A DNA stretch of 64,000 bases from Vibrio neonatus (GTDB lineage Bacteria; Pseudomonadota; Gammaproteobacteria; Enterobacterales; Vibrionaceae). The stretch is from positions 2,356,001 through 2,420,000 of the forward strand of contig NZ_AP024885.1 of NCBI RefSeq assembly GCF_024346975.1, written 5' to 3'. Shown one piece after another: positions 1-9,078 of the stretch (position 1 is the stretch's first letter; each line of letters begins with the position of its first letter). The notes under the pieces were generated by a model that was not told the DNA's origin, did no database searches, and saw only the letters and a list, made by a program, of their open reading frames with translations. Both the position numbers and the translations under genes were made by a program.

Positions 1-648
1 CGCGGTACAGTGCGCATTTGTAGCAGCCCTGTGTATGCCGAAAATGTCATCCTGCCATTAGTATCTGAGTTTGTTAGGGACAACCCTATGGTGAATATCC
101 AGATGACCATTTCACCGCGTGGTTTAGAGCAGCACAAAGACAATGACTTCATCATTTCTGCCATTGCAGGCTCGGCTATCTCTAAAGAAGGTGACCTCAA
201 CTTAGTACGCCGTAGCTTGCTTTCTGAACGCTTTGTCGTGGTAGCATCACCAGAGTTTATTCGACTCAATGCCGAGCCTCTAGTGCCTGAAGACCTTACT
301 GAATTGCGCTGTTTATACTCAAAATCATTAAGCGGAAAGAACAACTGGGTGTTCAAACAAGGCAACGAAGCACGCATTATCACAGTAAATAAAACCATTG
401 AGTTGTCCGACGCTAAAATGATTGCGACTGGCGCTGTAAACGGTGGTGGTGTGGCTTATCTACCCGAATTTTTGGTGAAAAAACACATCCGAAATGGCGA
501 CTTAATTGAGCTATTAACCGATTACCAAACCGATGATTGGTTTTTAAATCTTTACTATCCGCCACAGCGTTTTATGACCAGTACAGTAAACGCATTTAAA
601 GAACACTTATTATCAAATCATAGAGAAAAAGTGAAAATATTTGATTAA
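1..648 (+). CDS. LysR-family transcriptional regulator, C-terminal part (5' truncated by window)
   Basis: The reading frame is open from base 1, so the gene starts before the window and its N-terminal winged helix is not visible. The 215 residues present match the periplasmic-binding-like effector domain of LysR regulators. They open with the usual RI-type first strand, carry an 'ERFVVVASPEFI' segment, then 'LSDAKMIATGAVNGGGVAYLPEF', which is shaped like the LysR 'G.Gia.lP' hinge region. It reads toward the symporter gene 212 bases downstream and may control it; that is inference from position. The target and effector are unknown. An internal GTG at base 10 is not taken as the start because the family fold begins earlier. 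Confidence 0.85.
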   Translation, partial: RGTVRICSSPVYAENVILPLVSEFVRDNPMVNIQMTISPRGLEQHKDNDFIISAIAGSAISKEGDLNLVRRSLLSERFVVVASPEFIRLNAEPLVPEDLTELRCLYSKSLSGKNNWVFKQGNEARIITVNKTIELSDAKMIATGAVNGGGVAYLPEFLVKKHIRNGDLIELLTDYQTDDWFLNLYYPPQRFMTSTVNAFKEHLLSNHREKVKIFD

Positions 649-860
649 TATCACTATTAAAAATAATACTTAAAACGTATCCCTTTAATGGGAAATTTAT
701 TTCTTTCAGTGCAAATTTAATTATTAGTTAGAGTGAGCCTCATCTTATTTTTATATTAAAAAAGCACGTATTATTTATTCAGTTCTTAATAATAAGTCGA
801 AATTAAAATAACGGCCGTTAATTAATTAGACCAACCCTACATATAATATTCGAGGCAAAG

Positions 861-2354
861 ATGAGCAATATATTACTCATGGTACTGATATATAATGCAA
901 TTGTTATAGGCGGTATCGGTTGGTATTTAAAATGGAAAGAATCTCAAACTAACGAAGTCACCGACATGGCTCTTGGCGGCCGTGACGCGAACATAGCAAT
1001 GTTCTCTGTGACCCTTGCAATCACCTATCTTGGGTCCGCCCACGTTTATGGTCTCATGGAGATGTCCTTCGTACTTGGTGCGGTCGCTCTATGGTTCTGT
1101 TTCGCTCACACCATTCTTATCTGTGTTATCTGTTTAGGTACTGGACGTTGGATTCGCCGTATTGGTTGTGCAACTATTCCTGAGCTGATTGGCCAGTTAT
1201 ACAACAAACAACTTCGTACTTACACAGCTTGTGTTGGCGCAATGGTCGTCTTTGGTCTGGTGACTCTAGAGACGCAAACGCTGGGTATAGGTATCTCTGC
1301 AATGTCAGGCTGGTCTCTGGGTTGGTCTGCAGTATTGGGGGCAATAATTGGTACAGCTTATGTAACTATGGGCGGCATCAAGCAAACAATGTGGGTGAAC
1401 CTAATCAATGCGGTAGTCATGTATGGTTCAATTATCATTGCTGGTATCTACTTAGCCTTTGTTCTACCAAATGGTTGGGAAGGTGTTACGCAGTACTACG
1501 TAGCTCACGATCAAGAGTTCAAACTGTCTATCTTAGCAACGCCAGACATTCTGGTAGGCTTCTCGCTAGCGGCTATCTTCTCTGTTGTATTTGCTCAGTC
1601 AGTAAACCAACAAGGTATGCAGGCAGCAATGTCAGCTAAAGATGAGAAAGTTATCAAGCGCTCACTATGGATTGCAGCTCCAGTAAACGGTCTATTTGGT
1701 GTATTCCCAGTTCTGGTTGGCCTAGCAGCGGCAACGATTCCTGAGTTTGCACAGCTTGGTCCAAAACTTGCGGGTGCGACCCTGATTGTTGAACTGCTAC
1801 CTACTTGGTTGGTTATTCTTCTGCAAGCGGGTTTCCTAGGTGCTCTACTCTCTACTTTCGCAATGTCAGCACTTGCTCCGGCAACGATTTTTGCAAAAGA
1901 CATTATCGGTGCCAATGTGGAAGGTGGACTTTCTCCAGAAAAAGAGAAGAAACTCATCCGCAAAGTAATCATGATTATTGGTGCTCTTGCTGCGGCAATG
2001 ACTCTGTTCTTACAACCTAACGTTATCCTAGCTATCACTTGGTTGTTTGCATGGTTAGTACCTTTCTTCTTCATCATCATCACTGGATTGTTCTGGAAGC
2101 GTAACTTGATGGTTGCTCAAACCGTAGTGATGTCTTCGTGGGTTATCAACCTAGTATGGTCATTCACCGATATCAAACATACTTTAGGCTTATCTATGCT
2201 AGAGAACGCACATATCGTAGCCATCGTAGCTCTGGTCACCACAGTGGTGGGTAATAGCGTAGTGAAGCACTCACGACCTGCTCTATTTAAAGAACAAAAA
2301 CTAAATAAAGAGGCGAAAAAAGCCCAAGTTAATTTAAAAGAGGAACGTGTTTAA
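861..2354 (+). CDS. Sodium:solute symporter family (SSS) transporter
   Basis: A 497-residue very hydrophobic protein with about 12-13 predicted membrane segments, the normal size for the SSS family. The N terminus has the family-like unwound first helix region followed by 'LGGRDANIAMFSVTLAITYLGSAHVYG', resembling the Na+ site region of these transporters. 'GGIKQTMWVNLINAVVMYG' resembles the conserved 'GG..av..td..q..iml' segment. It would take up an organic solute with Na+; the substrate cannot be read from the sequence. The start ATG follows GAGGCAAAG. The upstream 212 bases are AT-rich and contain the 10-bp palindrome AACGGCCGTT at 810-819, a possible operator. The stop overlaps the start of a tiny membrane protein gene (TAATG), so the gene heads an operon. 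Confidence 0.9.
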   Translation: MSNILLMVLIYNAIVIGGIGWYLKWKESQTNEVTDMALGGRDANIAMFSVTLAITYLGSAHVYGLMEMSFVLGAVALWFCFAHTILICVICLGTGRWIRRIGCATIPELIGQLYNKQLRTYTACVGAMVVFGLVTLETQTLGIGISAMSGWSLGWSAVLGAIIGTAYVTMGGIKQTMWVNLINAVVMYGSIIIAGIYLAFVLPNGWEGVTQYYVAHDQEFKLSILATPDILVGFSLAAIFSVVFAQSVNQQGMQAAMSAKDEKVIKRSLWIAAPVNGLFGVFPVLVGLAAATIPEFAQLGPKLAGATLIVELLPTWLVILLQAGFLGALLSTFAMSALAPATIFAKDIIGANVEGGLSPEKEKKLIRKVIMIIGALAAAMTLFLQPNVILAITWLFAWLVPFFFIIITGLFWKRNLMVAQTVVMSSWVINLVWSFTDIKHTLGLSMLENAHIVAIVALVTTVVGNSVVKHSRPALFKEQKLNKEAKKAQVNLKEERV

Positions 2355-2467
2355 TGAACTTAGCAGCTGAACTATTCCTAACAGCGTTTGGAACAATTAT
2401 GGGGATTGTGATTGTCTTTTCCGTAATTGCACGATTAATCAGTAACGAAGATAAAGGGGAAGAATAA
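2354..2467 (+). CDS. Tiny single-span membrane protein downstream of the symporter (37 aa)
   Basis: ATG overlaps the last base of the symporter stop codon (TAATG), a typical translational-coupling junction. The 37-residue product is one hydrophobic helix (about residues 5-28, running through 'FGTIMGIVIVFSVIARL') with a short charged tail ending in KGEE. No family is recognised. Coupling to a transporter and to a second mini-gene by the same TAATG junction supports it being real and acting as a small accessory subunit, which is inference. It is comparable in style to the small partner proteins of other bacterial transporters. Confidence 0.65.
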   Translation: MNLAAELFLTAFGTIMGIVIVFSVIARLISNEDKGEE

Positions 2468-2586
2468 TGGGACTAGATGGATTTACACAAGTTTGGATGG
2501 GCGGAATCATCTTCTTTGGTGTGGTGTTCTACTTGTTTGCCATGCGCTACGCTCATCACTGTGAAAGCGATAACAAAAAGAAATAA
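2467..2586 (+). CDS. Second tiny single-span membrane protein (39 aa)
   Basis: Starts in the TAATG overlap with the preceding 37-residue gene. The product has a single strongly hydrophobic stretch, roughly residues 9-26 ('VWMGGIIFFGVVFYLFAMR'), and a basic tail ending KKK, consistent with an inner-membrane protein with a cytoplasmic C terminus. No family is recognised. A strong terminator follows about 45 bases downstream, so the symporter and the two mini-genes look like one transcript. Function unknown; a role in stability or regulation of the symporter is a guess from context. Confidence 0.65.
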   Translation: MGLDGFTQVWMGGIIFFGVVFYLFAMRYAHHCESDNKKK

Positions 2587-2630
2587 CAAAAGAAAATAAT
2601 AATAACTACAATCGCTGAACATCTTATTAG

Positions 2631-2661
2631 CCAGTCATACCCCCGTGTGACTGGTTTTTTT
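2631..2661 (+). terminator. Rho-independent terminator of the symporter operon
   Basis: Stem CCAGTCATAC pairs with GTGTGACTGG around a CCCC loop, followed by seven T. It closes the symporter plus mini-gene operon. Confidence 0.85.
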
Positions 2662-2761
2662 ACATCTTGTCTTAATCCACTACTCATACAAATAAATATT
2701 TGAACTTCGTCACAAAAAAGGTAATATTGTCGCTTCAAAAGTTAAAACTGAGAATGACGAT

Positions 2762-2860
2762 ATGGATCTTGATACAACAATCTGGATGGCAATCCTTTTA
2801 TGTTTCGCTGGAGCTACTTACAGTTACGCTACATATTTAGGTAGCAAGAACAAAGATTAG
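2762..2860 (+). CDS. Third short membrane protein (32 aa), possible
   Basis: ATG at 2762 opens a 32-codon frame whose product has one hydrophobic segment (about residues 6-24, containing 'WMAILLCFAGATYSYATYLG') and a charged KNKD end. It lies 100 bases after the symporter terminator, so it would need its own promoter, and no strong Shine-Dalgarno site is visible (only GAATGACGAT). Its size and topology resemble the two mini-proteins immediately upstream, which is the main reason for listing it. It could be chance. Confidence 0.35.
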   Translation: MDLDTTIWMAILLCFAGATYSYATYLGSKNKD

Positions 2861-2944
2861 TCTTTAGAAACAACTACATATTTTGTAGTGCTATACAGAT
2901 TTAAAGAATATTGATTGCTGGTGGTTCAGTCTGATAAGCCAGCT

Positions 2945-3826
2945 TCACACAGCAAAACAAGCGGTACATTCCTCCCTTGAGAATCGCTCTCTTCTCCCCC
3001 TCAAATTAGCCACATGCTGCCTACCCGCTTCCACCCCCATTGCATAACCAATATCCAATAATTTTCTCTTACGAGTTAAGCGTTTAACTGGAAAATTCTC
3101 TGGCGGAGCAATCACCCGAATCGTCGCATCACTGGGTGGGAAACGAATAAACTGCAAAGCTTGATTGTAGCGTTTAGCTCTAGTGGCGAGCGTTTCAGCC
3201 ACTTTGGGCGTGTTGCGTAATAAACGTTTCATCAGCCAATAAGAGCTAGACTCTGGCATGTTGTAAGAAAGTGGATGAGAAAGAATGACAGTGATATCTC
3301 GAGCACCGCGACGATAAGCTTCTTTTACTGGGATAGAATCTGCCACTGCGCCATCAGTAAAACAGCCACCAGCAAAACAAGGCGGATGTTTATAGGCAAT
3401 AGGCAGCGCCGTGGTCGCTTCAATGACCCCAGACATATTCTCTTTAGAGACCCTAAAATATTTTGCCTGTCCAGATTCAATGTCGGTGGTAGCGGCGTAA
3501 AGAGGTATGGAATTAAACAGAGTATCGAGCTCAATTGGGTATTGCTCCATCGAAGCATCGCTGAGCCATTTCACGTCCGTCAAGTTTCCGCCAACTGCAA
3601 AACGAGACACGCTATAAAAATGCTTAGAAGTGGCAAGCTCGGTAATCACTTGATAACTGCGCTGTCTTTTCTTTGCCAGATAGCCCAGTAAGTTAGATGC
3701 CCCTGCCGACACGCCAATCGCAAAGTCAAAAGGCTGATGCCCACAATCTAAATAAGCGTCAAGTACACCCGCAGCAAAAATGCCACGCATTGCCCCACCC
3801 TCTACAACCAATGCTTTCTTATCCAC
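2945..3826 (-). CDS. Patatin-like phospholipase (YjjU/RssA type)
   Basis: A 293-residue patatin-fold hydrolase. The oxyanion glycine-rich motif 'EGGAMRGIFAAGVLDAYL' is at residues 9-26. The nucleophile elbow GVSAG (Ser40) and the catalytic 'TDGAVADSIP' (Asp158) complete the Ser-Asp dyad. The family cleaves acyl esters of phospholipids; the closest E. coli relative by layout is YjjU. There is no signal peptide, so a cytoplasmic or membrane-surface role is expected. The start is GTG, preceded by AGGGA at proper spacing; no in-frame ATG fits better. It stands alone on the minus strand. The physiological substrate is unknown. Confidence 0.85.
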   Translation of the reverse strand: MDKKALVVEGGAMRGIFAAGVLDAYLDCGHQPFDFAIGVSAGASNLLGYLAKKRQRSYQVITELATSKHFYSVSRFAVGGNLTDVKWLSDASMEQYPIELDTLFNSIPLYAATTDIESGQAKYFRVSKENMSGVIEATTALPIAYKHPPCFAGGCFTDGAVADSIPVKEAYRRGARDITVILSHPLSYNMPESSSYWLMKRLLRNTPKVAETLATRAKRYNQALQFIRFPPSDATIRVIAPPENFPVKRLTRKRKLLDIGYAMGVEAGRQHVANLRGRRERFSREECTACFAV

Positions 3827-3991
3827 AATACATTCCCTAAATTTAACTAGGGCTAGGATAAAGGGCTAACGAGAGTAAAAGAATTCAGTAATAATTATTA
3901 TTTTGATAGGCAGAAGCTATTGAACTGTAGGTTTTGATGGTAGGGCTTAACTCCCAATCAAAACATACAGCCACTTTTTCGCTCACGCTGA

Positions 3992-4897
3992 TCAACTTAA
4001 CGTTGAGGTAAACACATACGGCAGTTGTTGCTTTTTGGCTAAATACATCGCCCTATCTGTTTTCTCTATTAACGCTGATAATTCATGGTCGTCGTGCGGA
4101 TAAATACCAATTCCAATACTGACCCCAACCGTGAGTTCAGCATCAACTTTATCTACCGACACAGGCTCTGAGATTAATTGATGTAGCTTGCTTGCAATGC
4201 CTTTGGCTTCTTTTTCATAGTTGTTGTGGTCATTGATATTAAACAATATTAGGAATTCATCCCCACCAACTCGAAAACAAATATCGCTACTACGCAACCG
4301 CCCCGTCAAACGAGTGGATATCTCAACCAGAAGCTGATCACCAATATCATGCCCATAGGTGTCATTGATTAACTTAAACCCATTTAAGTCTAGATAGGCC
4401 ACTCCCAGACAACCAGAATCTAGCACTCTTAATGACTGATTAGACAATACACTATCAAGGTGTCGCTTATTAAATAAACCTGTTAGCGCATCAGTATTGG
4501 CTTCATCCTTTAGCTCATCTATCAGCTGTTGAACCCTTGAGTAATCCTGCAAGGTTGCGATTCCACACCTCTTACCATTAAACACAATATTCGCTATAGA
4601 AATTCTGGCGTTAAACCCATCACCATTGGCATTTCTACAAGGCATAATGCTTCTAGACATCATGGCTCTAGCTTGTGATTGGTTAAGTACAAAGTGACTC
4701 ACTTTGGCATCGTGATGATTGGTCGCATCCGGTAGCATCAAGTCGTTCGGTTTTAGGGTCAGTAAAACCTCCCTTTCATAACCAAATAACCGAGCACATG
4801 ACTTATTCGCAAACACAATATTGGAATACTGATCCACAATCAAAATTGCATCCGCCAAAAAATCTAAAAACCGAGAGATTTCATCCGATTGTTCCAT
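3992..4897 (-). CDS. PAS-domain diguanylate cyclase (GGDEF)
   Basis: Numbered from the chosen ATG, residues about 8-120 form a PAS sensor domain ('ADAILIVDQYSNIVFANKSC...LFGYEREVL'). About 135-301 is a GGDEF domain with an intact active-site GGDEF at 211-215, 'TDALTGLFNKRHLD' at its start, and an inhibitory I-site RSSD (202-205) five residues before GGDEF. It should make cyclic di-GMP from two GTP in the cytoplasm, with product feedback. The frame is open 49 codons further upstream, but those residues do not look like protein of this family and run into the next gene, so the MEQSDE start is preferred. There is no EAL domain. The signal sensed is unknown. Confidence 0.9.
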   Translation of the reverse strand: MEQSDEISRFLDFLADAILIVDQYSNIVFANKSCARLFGYEREVLLTLKPNDLMLPDATNHHDAKVSHFVLNQSQARAMMSRSIMPCRNANGDGFNARISIANIVFNGKRCGIATLQDYSRVQQLIDELKDEANTDALTGLFNKRHLDSVLSNQSLRVLDSGCLGVAYLDLNGFKLINDTYGHDIGDQLLVEISTRLTGRLRSSDICFRVGGDEFLILFNINDHNNYEKEAKGIASKLHQLISEPVSVDKVDAELTVGVSIGIGIYPHDDHELSALIEKTDRAMYLAKKQQLPYVFTSTLS

Positions 4898-5021
4898 TAC
4901 TACACATCCATGTTCATTAATACGTATTAACAATTTAACTTCATATGTATAACTTTGATTGCATACAAAATCCACATATAAATATTGATTCGCACCAGTT
5001 ATTAAGTACGATTGGTATAAA

Positions 5022-5525
5022 CTACAAAAGTTCACTATCAGCATTGGATAAAGCCAAATGCTTTTCTGCCTCTTTGGTCATTTTATCTATGCTGTAAGTT
5101 GAACCAGACATACTAAAGCGAGACACTTTAAACTTGCCGTTTTCCATAGGAATAGCGATACCCAGTTGCTTGCTTTTTTTAACAGTCGCTTCAATATCAT
5201 CAAAGTTTTCAAATATCAGCACATTCTGACCGTCAACCCGACCTCCGCAATGCAGCATAGTATTCATCGAACCCGAATCAGAGTTAACAAGTGCCGGATA
5301 CTTATTCCCATTGGTACACTTGATATCAACCCCAGTGATATACATGCAGTTTTCGGATTCAAAGTAACAGTACTTACCAAACACATGCCCACTCTTGTTT
5401 AGAGTCGCCGCATAAAAATACTCAGAGCCATCAGTATCTATCACCCAATCTTTATGGGGTTTCTCAGCAGATAAAGCTGAGCCTGCATAAAACAAACACA
5501 GAGTTAGTAAAATTAATTTTTTCAT
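5022..5525 (-). CDS. Exported hypothetical protein
   Basis: A 167-residue protein whose first 20 residues ('MKKLILLTLCLFYAGSALSA') are a clear Sec signal peptide with an ALSA-type cleavage site. A start 24 codons further upstream is open but would bury the signal, so ATG at 5525 is chosen. The mature part has several cysteines (CYFESENC, IKCTNG, LHCGG) that could form disulfides. No family is recognised. It ends 124 bases before the PAS-GGDEF gene on the same strand, so the two may be co-transcribed and a periplasmic partner of that enzyme is conceivable. Nothing in the sequence proves it. Confidence 0.7.
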   Translation of the reverse strand: MKKLILLTLCLFYAGSALSAEKPHKDWVIDTDGSEYFYAATLNKSGHVFGKYCYFESENCMYITGVDIKCTNGNKYPALVNSDSGSMNTMLHCGGRVDGQNVLIFENFDDIEATVKKSKQLGIAIPMENGKFKVSRFSMSGSTYSIDKMTKEAEKHLALSNADSELL

Positions 5526-5823
5526 AGCGTTACGACCAAATACTTCAAATTTATAATGGAAACCTTCAATACATACTATATAACGGTATACAGACAAAAC
5601 CTGACGCTCGATATCAAATCAAGCTGATTTAACAACAATTTTGCTGCAAATTGACTCTTTACAGCAAATCAAAACGACACTTGCCCACATTTGCCCTTAG
5701 TGACAAAACTAACATGGCTAAATACGATGCAAAGAAAATAGTTGAAGAGTGTTTTCGCTAGAGAGTAGCACAGAAGATAATGCGAAGAAGTAGAGCTAAA
5801 CATTTGATTACGCTAGATACAAC
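5526..5823. other. Intergenic stretch without a supported gene
   Basis: About 300 bases between the exported protein and the tRNA terminator. A 15-codon frame at 5714-5761 is too short to support. AT-rich sequence near 5540-5600 probably carries the minus-strand promoter of the exported protein. Nothing else is recognised. Confidence 0.5.
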
Positions 5824-5850
5824 AAAGCCCCGACTTTCGTCGAGGCTTTA
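5824..5850 (-). terminator. Terminator of tRNA-Leu
   Basis: On the minus strand GCCTCGAC pairs with GTCGGGGC around a GAAA tetraloop, extended by A:T pairs and followed by TTTGTTGT. It lies 13 bases after the tRNA CCA end. Confidence 0.75.
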
Positions 5851-5862
5851 TCATTTAAATAA

Positions 5863-5947
5863 TGGTACCGGTGGGCGGACTTGAACCGCCACGCCCGAAG
5901 GCAACGGATTTTGAATCCGTCGTGTATACCAATTTCACCACACCGGC
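5863..5947 (-). tRNA. tRNA-Leu(CAA)
   Basis: The minus strand folds into an 85-nt class II cloverleaf. The acceptor stem is GCCGGTG/CACCGGT (first pair G-U), with a D-arm containing GGTATACAC, anticodon stem ACGGA/TCCGT, and loop TTCAAAA with anticodon CAA. There is a long variable arm with a CTTCGG loop, a GGTTCAAGTCC T-arm, and an encoded CCA end. It reads UUG leucine codons. Confidence 0.95.
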
Positions 5948-6138
5948 ACTGCATACCTTGAAGGTATGTGTCGCATTATACGTAACCGAACCCGTCACGC
6001 AAGGATAAAAATAGTAATTATGATTCGTTCGCGTATTTTTTAAACATGAAGCGCACTTTTTTACACTGTACTGCTTTGCACGGAGCGGGCAAATGGCTAT
6101 TCTGAATTTCAAAATACAATTATTAGAATATCAGGAAA

Positions 6139-6612
6139 ATGAACTCACAAAATACCTTACCTAAAGCGGGTTTGATGCGACGTTTAAGTGCTTGGCTTTA
6201 TGATGCATTTATCATTATCGCGATTGAAATGATGGCCGCTGGGCTTGTTGTCGCCATCTTTGAGGCTCTAGTGGCGGCAGGTATGATGGACTATGGTCAA
6301 TATATTGATGCTAGTGATTACCTCACTCGTCATCCGCTGTGGAGTGTGTTGTTTACCTTGTACTTAGCGACGGTTTGGATTGGCTTTTTTGTGTTTTTCT
6401 GGACAAGAGCTGGGCAGACTATTGGGATGCGAGCTTGGAAACTGCGAGTACAAAATAACGATGGTTCGCTCATCAGTGTCACTCAGGCTTGTATTCGCGT
6501 TGCAACTTCGGCGTTTGGTCTAAGTAACCTATCTGTTCCACTGGATAACCAAAAACGTGGTTTCCATGATGTGTGGGCAAAAACCGAAGTCGTGGTACTG
6601 CCAAAAGTATAA
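6139..6612 (+). CDS. RDD family membrane protein
   Basis: A 157-residue protein with three hydrophobic segments. 'RRLSAWLYDAF' near the N terminus is the R.x..D-type signature that names the RDD family, and 'TIGMRAWKLRVQ' is its second conserved block. The family sits in the inner membrane and is of unsettled function, with transport or ion-antiport roles proposed for some members. It is followed by a bidirectional terminator shared with lptG. The start ATG follows a GGAAA sequence. Nothing in the neighbourhood indicates a specific role. Confidence 0.85.
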   Translation: MNSQNTLPKAGLMRRLSAWLYDAFIIIAIEMMAAGLVVAIFEALVAAGMMDYGQYIDASDYLTRHPLWSVLFTLYLATVWIGFFVFFWTRAGQTIGMRAWKLRVQNNDGSLISVTQACIRVATSAFGLSNLSVPLDNQKRGFHDVWAKTEVVVLPKV

Positions 6613-6640
6613 TACCCGCTTAGAGTTACCCTCATTAAAA

Positions 6641-6664
6641 AAGGAAGGCGCAATGCCTTCCTTT
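6641..6664. terminator. Bidirectional terminator between RDD gene and lptG
   Basis: AAGGAAGGC and GCCTTCCTT pair around GCAAT, with A-rich sequence on one side and TTTTCTGTTTT on the other, so it can serve both converging genes. Confidence 0.8.
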
Positions 6665-6687
6665 TCTGTTTTAACTTCTGCGCTAGC

Positions 6688-7758
6688 TTACAACTTACGC
6701 CGCAACAAGATAATCGCCACTAACATAAAGGCGATACTTGGCGCGATGGCCCCCCACATAGGTGGCACTTGATACACCACGCTCAGCGGGCCAAAAAACT
6801 CCGATGAAATATAAAACGTGAAGCCGGCAATGACCCCAGACAGTATCCTTGCCCCCATAGTAACACTACGCAATGGGCCAAAGACAAACGACAGTGCCAA
6901 CATCATCATTACAGCGATAGACAATGGCTGAGTGATCTTACGCCAGAAGGCTAAATCATAGCGTGAGGCATCTTGTTCTGAGTCTTTCAGATAGGTGACG
7001 TAACTGTATAAGCCGGTTAAAGAGAGCTCCTCGGGCTTAACCGTGACTATCTCAAGCCGCTCTGGCACTAAGGTGGTTTGCCAATTTAAACTGGCTTCTT
7101 TCTCTTTACTCACCTGAGTTTCGTTGGTGTAAAGCGTGGTGGTCACTTGGTTAAGTTTCCACGTTTTATCGCCAATATAGTTAGCATCTTTGGCAAACAT
7201 ACTTCTGATCAGCTCTTTATTCTGGTCATACTCCCAGATATTGACCGCCTGAAGCTTGTCGTCATTCACTCGGCCAATATAGATAAAGTCATCACCATCT
7301 TTTGCCCAAACGCCTGAGCGAGTGGATACCATATGCCCCCCAGAAATAGAGGCGGTACGAAGGTCTCGTGCCATTTTTTGCGCTTGTGGTGCACCCCATT
7401 CGCCCAATAGCATAACCATCAACATCAGTGGCACTGCGGTTTTAAGCACTGACATACCAATATTAACTTTGGAATAGCCCGCCGCTTGCATAACTGTCAG
7501 CTCTGAACTGGTTGCTAATGTGCCTAAAGCAATCAAGGCTCCTAGCAACGCAGCCATAGGGAAGAACATTTCGATATCACGAGGCACACTCAGAAGAACA
7601 AAATACAGTGCGTGCAACAGATCGTACGTGCCGCGCCCTACTTTTCGTAACTGCTCAACATATTTGATAATGCCAGATAGGCCAACTAGGGTAACTAAAC
7701 ATATGCTAGAGGTCGCAATGATAGTTCTGCCTATGTATAAATCTAGAATCTTAAACAC
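6688..7758 (-). CDS. lptG: LPS export ABC transporter permease LptG
   Basis: A 356-residue LptF/LptG permease with a starting helix ('LYIGRTIIATSSICLVTLVGLSGIIKYVEQL'), membrane segments near residues 50-130, a central periplasmic beta-jellyroll region about 135-265, and C-terminal helices. The length equals the E. coli protein. With LptF and the ATPase LptB it forms the inner-membrane LptB2FG complex that extracts LPS and passes it to LptC. It starts with GTG directly after the lptF stop (TAAGTG), so the two genes are translationally coupled. LptG was assigned to the second gene from the standard lptF-lptG order and the family length. Confidence 0.95.
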   Translation of the reverse strand: MFKILDLYIGRTIIATSSICLVTLVGLSGIIKYVEQLRKVGRGTYDLLHALYFVLLSVPRDIEMFFPMAALLGALIALGTLATSSELTVMQAAGYSKVNIGMSVLKTAVPLMLMVMLLGEWGAPQAQKMARDLRTASISGGHMVSTRSGVWAKDGDDFIYIGRVNDDKLQAVNIWEYDQNKELIRSMFAKDANYIGDKTWKLNQVTTTLYTNETQVSKEKEASLNWQTTLVPERLEIVTVKPEELSLTGLYSYVTYLKDSEQDASRYDLAFWRKITQPLSIAVMMMLALSFVFGPLRSVTMGARILSGVIAGFTFYISSEFFGPLSVVYQVPPMWGAIAPSIAFMLVAIILLRRKL

Positions 7759-8859
7759 TTAAGAAGCCCTCTTCTGGCGAATCTTATCTTTCCAACGTCG
7801 CACTGGCAGACTGTCTATTGAGTTTAAGACAATGCCAACCACGAGCAAACTTATGTTCATTGGCCACATCCCCACAACATCGGAGATTTTACCCTCTTCT
7901 ATCGCAGATTTCGCGGCACTGATTGCCATAAAGTATGCCAAATAAAACAAGATGGCAGGTCCCATTTTAGCAAAGCGCCCTTGCCTTGGGTTTACCGCAG
8001 ACAATGGGATAACCACCAAGGTTAATAATGGAATACAGATAATTAAGCTGATGCGCCAATGTAGCTCTGCTTTCGCTTTTGGATCTGGGTTATTAAACAG
8101 CTGAATAGTTGGAATTGCCTCAAAGTCTCGACCTTTAGGTTTCACTTCTCGCTGACCGATGAGTGCATCATACTCATCAAAATTGGTCTTCATATAATCC
8201 AGCTGAGTCGGAATCCCTTCATAGCGGGTACCGTTATACAGAGTTAAAATCTGACGACCATCAGATAACTCTTTTGCTTCTCCAGAATCTGCAAACGCCA
8301 CACTTGGACGAATTGAACCTTCACCCACTGTTTGCGCAACAAATACATTGGTTAATTTTTTGTCTTTTAAATCGTCAATAAAGACCACCGCACTGCCGTC
8401 TGGCGTGCTTTGGAATTGACCTTTTTGCAATAACTCTACACTAGTCTCTGCGGCCAACTTATCCATTATCTGCGCTTCTTTATCTTGAGACCAAGGCGCA
8501 AAGTACAATGAGTTGAATGCAGCAATACCAGAAGTGATAAGTGCAAGGTACAACGCAGCCTGAATCAGAAATTTATTTCCGATCCCAGTTGCATTCATTA
8601 CTGTAATCTCACTTTCAGCATATAAACGTCCGAAAGTAAGTAAAATACCTATATATAGACTCAGTGGTAGCATCAACAAGCCCATGGCGGGCATGTTTAG
8701 ACCAACTACAGTCATAATAAGTCTGGCGGGAATGTCGCCATTTGAGGCATCGGCCAACACACTGATAAACCTTTGGCTTAGAAAGATTAAAAACAGTACG
8801 AAAAAGATGGCCAGCTGACTCTTGATTGTCTCGCGGATCAAATATCTAACAATAATCAC
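7759..8859 (-). CDS. lptF: LPS export ABC transporter permease LptF
   Basis: A 366-residue permease with the N-terminal 'IIVRYLIRETIKSQLAIFFVLFLIFLSQRF', the conserved 'ESEITVMNATGIG' coupling-helix segment, a periplasmic jellyroll domain and three C-terminal helices. It partners LptG in LptB2FG for LPS transport from the inner membrane. The start is GTG preceded by AGGGA. It is divergent from pepA, as in E. coli. The 219-bp gap between them contains TATAAT at 8912-8917 on the plus strand, a possible pepA promoter element. Confidence 0.95.
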   Translation of the reverse strand: MIIVRYLIRETIKSQLAIFFVLFLIFLSQRFISVLADASNGDIPARLIMTVVGLNMPAMGLLMLPLSLYIGILLTFGRLYAESEITVMNATGIGNKFLIQAALYLALITSGIAAFNSLYFAPWSQDKEAQIMDKLAAETSVELLQKGQFQSTPDGSAVVFIDDLKDKKLTNVFVAQTVGEGSIRPSVAFADSGEAKELSDGRQILTLYNGTRYEGIPTQLDYMKTNFDEYDALIGQREVKPKGRDFEAIPTIQLFNNPDPKAKAELHWRISLIICIPLLTLVVIPLSAVNPRQGRFAKMGPAILFYLAYFMAISAAKSAIEEGKISDVVGMWPMNISLLVVGIVLNSIDSLPVRRWKDKIRQKRAS

Positions 8860-9078
8860 GCTAAAGTCCCTATAAGCTTGGATGCAAAACTTGTATTTTT
8901 ACAGGAATCGCTATAATTTCTGAATGAACCTTTTATTTTTCAAATTTACTGACTAATCGATAATCAATTAACTTGCTTATACTCATTGAGTAAACATAGC
9001 TCTTGACCAAGATTCAACAAGTTAAGCAGGCATTATCTAACATTTATTGTGGTTTGTCTTCACGATGTAGGAGTAGGC

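Noticed and set aside
1595..2083. Long open frame antisense to the symporter
   Set aside because: Shadow of the real gene: the symporter has clear family features and the antisense product has none.
5714..5761. 15-codon ORF between the exported protein and tRNA-Leu
   Set aside because: Too short, no ribosome binding site, no family; chance is the simplest explanation.
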